Source of the DNA: Sphingobium lactosutens DS20
Lineage (GTDB): Bacteria > Pseudomonadota > Alphaproteobacteria > Sphingomonadales > Sphingomonadaceae
NCBI RefSeq assembly: GCF_000445105.1
Contig: NZ_ATDP01000071.1
Coordinates: forward strand, 62,001 to 126,000
Direction: 5' to 3'
Length of the DNA stretch: 64,000 nt
Shown: positions 59,769 through 64,000 of the stretch, in pieces
Layout of the letters: the number at the start of each line of letters is the position of its first letter
Position numbering within the stretch: position 1 is the first letter of the stretch
The notes under the pieces: generated by a model
Databases searched by the model: none
Seen by the model: the letters and a program-made list of their open reading frames with translations, nothing else
Told to the model about the DNA's origin: nothing
Program-made: the position numbers and the translations under genes

Positions 59769-59793
59769 AACGCGACGCGCGGCCGGGAGTTCC
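59769..59793 (-). promoter_or_regulatory. EcfG-type promoter (perfect consensus)
   Basis: On the minus strand GGAAC (59793-59789), 16 bp, CGTT (59772-59769): an exact match to the alphaproteobacterial stress promoter GGAAC-N16-CGTT. It is placed for the 43-residue gene and ecfG. Confidence 0.8.
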
Positions 59794-59827
59794 GTAACCG
59801 GGGCAAAGAGAACACAGACGTCCCGCG

Positions 59828-60619
59828 TCAGGCCGGGGCGGTGGCCTGATCGAAGAAGAGCGCCTGCGAGATCGCGGCCTTCACCGTTGAACGCTGGAAC
59901 GGCTTGGTGATGAGGAAAGTGGGCTCGGGCCGCTCGCCTGTCAGCAGCCGCTCCGGGAAAGCAGTAATGAAGATGACCGGAACCGAAATTTCCGACAGAA
60001 TGTCCTTCACGGCGTCGATGCCACTGGAATCGTCGGCCAGTTGAATGTCCGCGAGCACCAGACCGGGTCGCTCAGCCATGGCCTCGCGTACGGCGTCCTC
60101 GCGCGTGACAGCGATGGCGGTTACGTCATGCCCAAGGTCACGGACGATCGTTTCGATATCCATGGCGATGATCGGCTCATCCTCGATGATCAGCACCTTG
60201 GCGCGCGTCTGCGCCTCGATTTCGGCCAGTGCTTCTTCCACCAGCGCTTCGACGTCGGACGGCTCCATCGCGATCAGATAAGCGACATCATCGACGGTGA
60301 AGCCTTCCAACGCCGTCAGCAGCAGCGCCTGCCGCGGCAAGGGGGTCAGGCGCGCGAGACGCGCCTGCGCGATCGCCTCCCGGTCATCGCCGCCCCCCAT
60401 GGGCTCGTCTTCCAGATGGGACGACGACCAGATGGCATGGAAGGTCCGGTACAGTCCCAGACGCGGATCAACATCGGCAGGGAATTCTTCAGGAGCGGCG
60501 ACGATCGCTTCCAGCGTGGCGCGCACATAGGCGTCGCCATGCGTCTGGCTGCCCGTCAGGGCGCGCGCATAGCGACGAAGAAAGGGAAGATGGGGGTGCA
60601 GTTTCTGTCCAAGCGACAT
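59828..60619 (-). CDS. phyR: Stress response regulator PhyR
   Basis: Anti-anti-sigma regulator of 263 residues: sigma-like domain (1-135, LHPHLPFLRRYARALTGS, LPRQALLLTALEGFTVDDVAYLI) and receiver (140-263) with acidic pair E146/D147, phosphoacceptor D191 and the alphaproteobacterial FATGUY segment PVIFITAFPERLLTGE. Phosphorylated PhyR binds NepR and releases EcfG. The open frame runs far upstream, but MSLGQKLHPH is the family start. Divergent from nepR. Confidence 0.96.
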   Translation of the reverse strand: MSLGQKLHPHLPFLRRYARALTGSQTHGDAYVRATLEAIVAAPEEFPADVDPRLGLYRTFHAIWSSSHLEDEPMGGGDDREAIAQARLARLTPLPRQALLLTALEGFTVDDVAYLIAMEPSDVEALVEEALAEIEAQTRAKVLIIEDEPIIAMDIETIVRDLGHDVTAIAVTREDAVREAMAERPGLVLADIQLADDSSGIDAVKDILSEISVPVIFITAFPERLLTGERPEPTFLITKPFQRSTVKAAISQALFFDQATAPA

Positions 60620-60773
60620 TGTGTAGTCTTCTCCCTGCCCGATCAAAGGCATCGTGTATCCCGGCCCATCACGGCGGTCGCTAGAAGAATGGAATGTCCA
60701 TGCCGCATTGGCAAGCCCGCCCCCTACTTCGTCCCGCCAAAACCGGCGGCGCCAAAAAAACGCCTCGAAGCCC

Positions 60774-60798
60774 GGAACCATCGACATCGCAATTTGTT
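60774..60798 (+). promoter_or_regulatory. EcfG-like promoter before nepR
   Basis: GGAAC (60774-60778), 16 bp, TGTT (60795-60798); one mismatch to CGTT. It lies about 105 bp before the nepR start in the 283-bp phyR-nepR gap; the rest of the gap shows no gene. Confidence 0.5.
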
Positions 60799-60902
60799 TC
60801 GCTGCCATATGGATTTTTTGACGATATCGTGATTTTCAACCGGATGACGCGGAACGACGAATTGACGACCCGCGCATTTCCCGCAAATACGGGCAGGCTG
60901 GC

Positions 60903-61130
60903 GTGACACAGATTGCTTCAGAGGGGCAGATTTTGGTTTCTTCGACGACGGAACAGCAGCCGACCGACAGCGGGCACGACCAGGATGGTCCCCTAGCCGC
61001 GCCAAAGCGCAGCGGCAAAAGCCGCAAGGAGGAAGGCCAGGTGTCGCAGGCGCTGCGCACGGTCTATCAGCGCGCCGTTGAGGAAGACATTCCCGCTGAA
61101 ATGCTGGACCTTTTAAGCAAACTGGACTGA
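60903..61130 (+). CDS. nepR: Anti-sigma factor NepR
   Basis: 75-residue anti-sigma factor. The N-terminus is low-complexity and polar; the conserved NepR core is QALRTVYQRAVEEDIPAEMLDLLSKLD at the end (motif LRTVYQRAVEEDIPAEMLDLL). It binds EcfG and is displaced by PhyR. GTG start. The phyP gene follows after 7 bp, so the two form an operon. Confidence 0.93.
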   Translation: MTQIASEGQILVSSTTEQQPTDSGHDQDGPLAAPKRSGKSRKEEGQVSQALRTVYQRAVEEDIPAEMLDLLSKLD

Positions 61131-61137
61131 GTGCGTC

Positions 61138-62718
61138 ATGATCGGGGGCAGCCATCCTCCGGCAGCCCAATCGCTGACCGCTTCGCTTTTCGGCTCCACC
61201 GGCGTCAAGATGTTCCTGATCTTGACGCTTGCCTTGTTGCCGCTCGGGCTGATCGCCCTTGTCGCATCTTTGCAGGCCATCCAGACCGCTGATCTGGAAA
61301 AGGAGGCGCTGCTTCGCGTCGCGGTGAGCCAGAGCGCCCGCAAATTGACCGCCGACATTGAATCTGATCGGACGGCGCTGCAGCTGACCGTCAACAATTT
61401 ATCCACGACGCCTAGGGACACTGGCATCTGCGCCCGGCTCAAGCTGTTTCTCGCGTCCAATGACCGTGAGGGCGGCCGATATGCCGTCTATGATCGGGCT
61501 GGTCGACGCCTGTGCGCGTCGGACGCCGATCAAAGGCCAATCCTTGATCCAGCAGAGCGTTTCACCGGGCCGGCCGCGCAATTGATCGATGACGCGCCCT
61601 ATCTTCTGGTCCGCGCGCGAAGCGCGAACGGCCAACTGGTCGGGTTCATCTATTATTCGCGCGCGCATCTCGAACGGGCGGCCGATCCCGCCACTGCGTT
61701 GCAGAACCGGCGGCTGACCCTGTATGAAGGGCATCGCCGACTGGATCTGACATCATCGCAGCAGCCCCTCGTTCCCGGCGACGGCGTCACCAGCCTGTCG
61801 GCGCCGCTGGAACCGCCCAATATCGTGCTGACCATGACGGTGCGCGATCCACCGGAAACGCTGGCGCGAACGCTATCCCTCTTCCTGCCGCTGGTGATGT
61901 GGTTCGCCGCTGCCGCGATCGGCTGGTTCGTGGTCAACCGGCTGCTCATCCGTCCCCTCGTGCTGCTGCGTCGGGCCGTGGCTGCCTATCATCCCGGCGA
62001 AGTGCTGGAACCGATGCAACGCGTGCGAACCCCTGCGCGCGAGATCATAGCCTTGGGCGACACATTCCGCGAGATCAGCGAAGATGTCGCGACGCATGAG
62101 GCCGAACTGGCCGAAGGGCTGGACACACAGCGCAAATTGACGCGGGAGGTCCATCATCGCGTCAAGAACAACCTTCAAATCATCGCCAGCCTCATCAACC
62201 TGCACGCGCGCTCTGCCCATGAACCCGAAGCGGTCGAGGCCTATGCCTCGATCCAGCGGCGGGTCGACGCGTTGTCGGTGGTGCACCGCAATCATTTTGC
62301 CGAGTTGGAGGAAAATCGCGGGGTGGGCGTGCGCGCGCTTATCAGCGAATTGTCTGCAAGCCTGAGAAGTACCGCCCCCGCCGCCGCGCGCCGTTTCGGC
62401 ATTCAGATCGACAGCGACGATCTGCATATCACTCAGGATGTCGCTGTCCCGATCGCCTTTCTTGTCACCGAACTGGTCGAGCTGGCGATGCGGATGGACC
62501 CGGCGGGCCGCATGCGCATCTCGGTCAAGGCTCAGGGCAAGGATCGCGCGCAGGTGATCGTCCAGTCATCGGGCCTCCACGACACGCCGGACATGCAGGC
62601 GTATATGAAGGAACGCTATGGCCGGGTGCTCACCGGTCTGTCGCGCCAGCTTCGCGCGCCGCTCGATCATGATGGCGAGGCTGGTCGATTCGCCATCGCG
62701 ATCACCATCGTCCCCTGA
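61138..62718 (+). CDS. phyP: PhyP-like sensor protein of the stress response, degenerate kinase
   Basis: 526 residues: membrane helix (MFLILTLALLPLGLIALVASL), periplasmic domain about 45-235, second helix (LFLPLVMWFAAAAIGWFVVNRLLI), HAMP-like linker, and a HisKA_2-type His box (LTREVHHRVKNNLQIIASLINLHARS). The ATPase part is altered: where ELVTNALKHA is expected it reads ELVELAMRMDP, and no DxGxG motif is seen. This agrees with PhyP in Sphingomonas, a negative regulator reported to dephosphorylate PhyR (established knowledge; the gene name is by similarity and position). Confidence 0.85.
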   Translation: MIGGSHPPAAQSLTASLFGSTGVKMFLILTLALLPLGLIALVASLQAIQTADLEKEALLRVAVSQSARKLTADIESDRTALQLTVNNLSTTPRDTGICARLKLFLASNDREGGRYAVYDRAGRRLCASDADQRPILDPAERFTGPAAQLIDDAPYLLVRARSANGQLVGFIYYSRAHLERAADPATALQNRRLTLYEGHRRLDLTSSQQPLVPGDGVTSLSAPLEPPNIVLTMTVRDPPETLARTLSLFLPLVMWFAAAAIGWFVVNRLLIRPLVLLRRAVAAYHPGEVLEPMQRVRTPAREIIALGDTFREISEDVATHEAELAEGLDTQRKLTREVHHRVKNNLQIIASLINLHARSAHEPEAVEAYASIQRRVDALSVVHRNHFAELEENRGVGVRALISELSASLRSTAPAAARRFGIQIDSDDLHITQDVAVPIAFLVTELVELAMRMDPAGRMRISVKAQGKDRAQVIVQSSGLHDTPDMQAYMKERYGRVLTGLSRQLRAPLDHDGEAGRFAIAITIVP

Positions 62719-62721
62719 CGA

Positions 62722-63900
<1,179 letters not shown>

Positions 63901-64000
63901 TCACCCGGCCTTGCGGACCCCGTCAAACAGCAGCATCGCGTCGATATTGAAGCCTTCAACCCGGCGATAGGCGCCGACGAAGCGCAGGCAGTCACGCGAC
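63901..64000 (-). CDS. 3' end of an unidentified gene
   Basis: Only the C-terminal 32 residues are in the window: RDCLRFVGAYRRVEGFNIDA then MLLFDGVRKAG and stop (TGA at 63903-63901). It is 48 bp before the tgt start on the same strand. Too little for identification; I do not see the QueA C-terminus often found before tgt. Confidence 0.55.
   Translation of the reverse strand, partial: SRDCLRFVGAYRRVEGFNIDAMLLFDGVRKAG

Overview
The window looks like chromosomal DNA of a Sphingomonadaceae member (Sphingobium/Sphingomonas type). It is GC-rich, uses many GTG starts and ATGA-coupled genes, and carries the alphaproteobacterial PhyR-NepR-EcfG general stress response with a PhyP-like protein. It also has an AcnA-type aconitase, a trigger factor with a basic tail and a PrsK/PrsR PEP-CTERM regulatory cluster. 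The genus is an inference. I saw no phage, insertion sequence, CRISPR array or rRNA.

Region 1 (1-6220) is proteostasis: clpX, clpP and trigger factor on the minus strand, with an HdeD-like membrane protein, a GT2 glycosyltransferase, tRNA-Leu(UAG) and a short acidic proline-rich protein. Region 2 (6400-10460) is accessory: a FecI/FecR pair with no receptor gene, a sirtuin gene that looks mosaic and has a detached 5' relic of a second copy, a small lipoprotein, a MOSC protein and a DUF2945 protein. Region 3 (10460-22140) is housekeeping: GT4 glycosyltransferase, rarA with an RNase H-fold-like partner, tRNA-Thr(UGU), small envelope proteins, EVE protein, 2OG oxygenase, FolB-like protein, GNAT, then DUF1285-CoA pyrophosphatase-CCA transferase, and a GGDEF/EAL protein with a degenerate GGDEF site. 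Region 4 (22140-28800) has parC divergent from the trehalose operon otsB-GH15-otsA. Region 5 (28660-41350) holds purC, a TauE/SafE permease, a PHA depolymerase, a GST, an M28 peptidase, divergent GH27/GH92 glycosidases sharing a palindrome, and acnA.

Region 6 (41350-51550) holds a DUF885 hydrolase, a stress-type cluster (DUF1328, DUF5818-like, DUF2383) with divergent EcfG-like promoters, a 2-hydroxyacid dehydrogenase, an SH3 protein, a POT peptide transporter in an operon with two amidohydrolases (one lacking its metal site), a nitroreductase and a GntR regulator. Region 7 (51550-58410) is the PEP-CTERM-type cluster: TIGR03013-like sugar transferase, PrsK, PrsR and a TPR protein, without an exosortase here; PrsR lacks the GAFTGA loop. 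Region 8 (58550-62720) is the general stress response locus: two small membrane proteins, ecfG, phyR, nepR and a PhyP-like protein with a degenerate ATPase domain. The window ends with tgt and the 3' end of an unidentified gene.

The main logic is stress control. PhyR, NepR, EcfG and PhyP are together, and EcfG-type sites (GGAAC, 16-17 bp, CGTT or near matches) lie before the small membrane gene upstream of ecfG, before nepR, in the DUF1328/DUF2383 intergenic region and before the proline-rich protein gene. Several secreted hydrolases plus the peptide transporter suggest scavenging of peptides and glycans.
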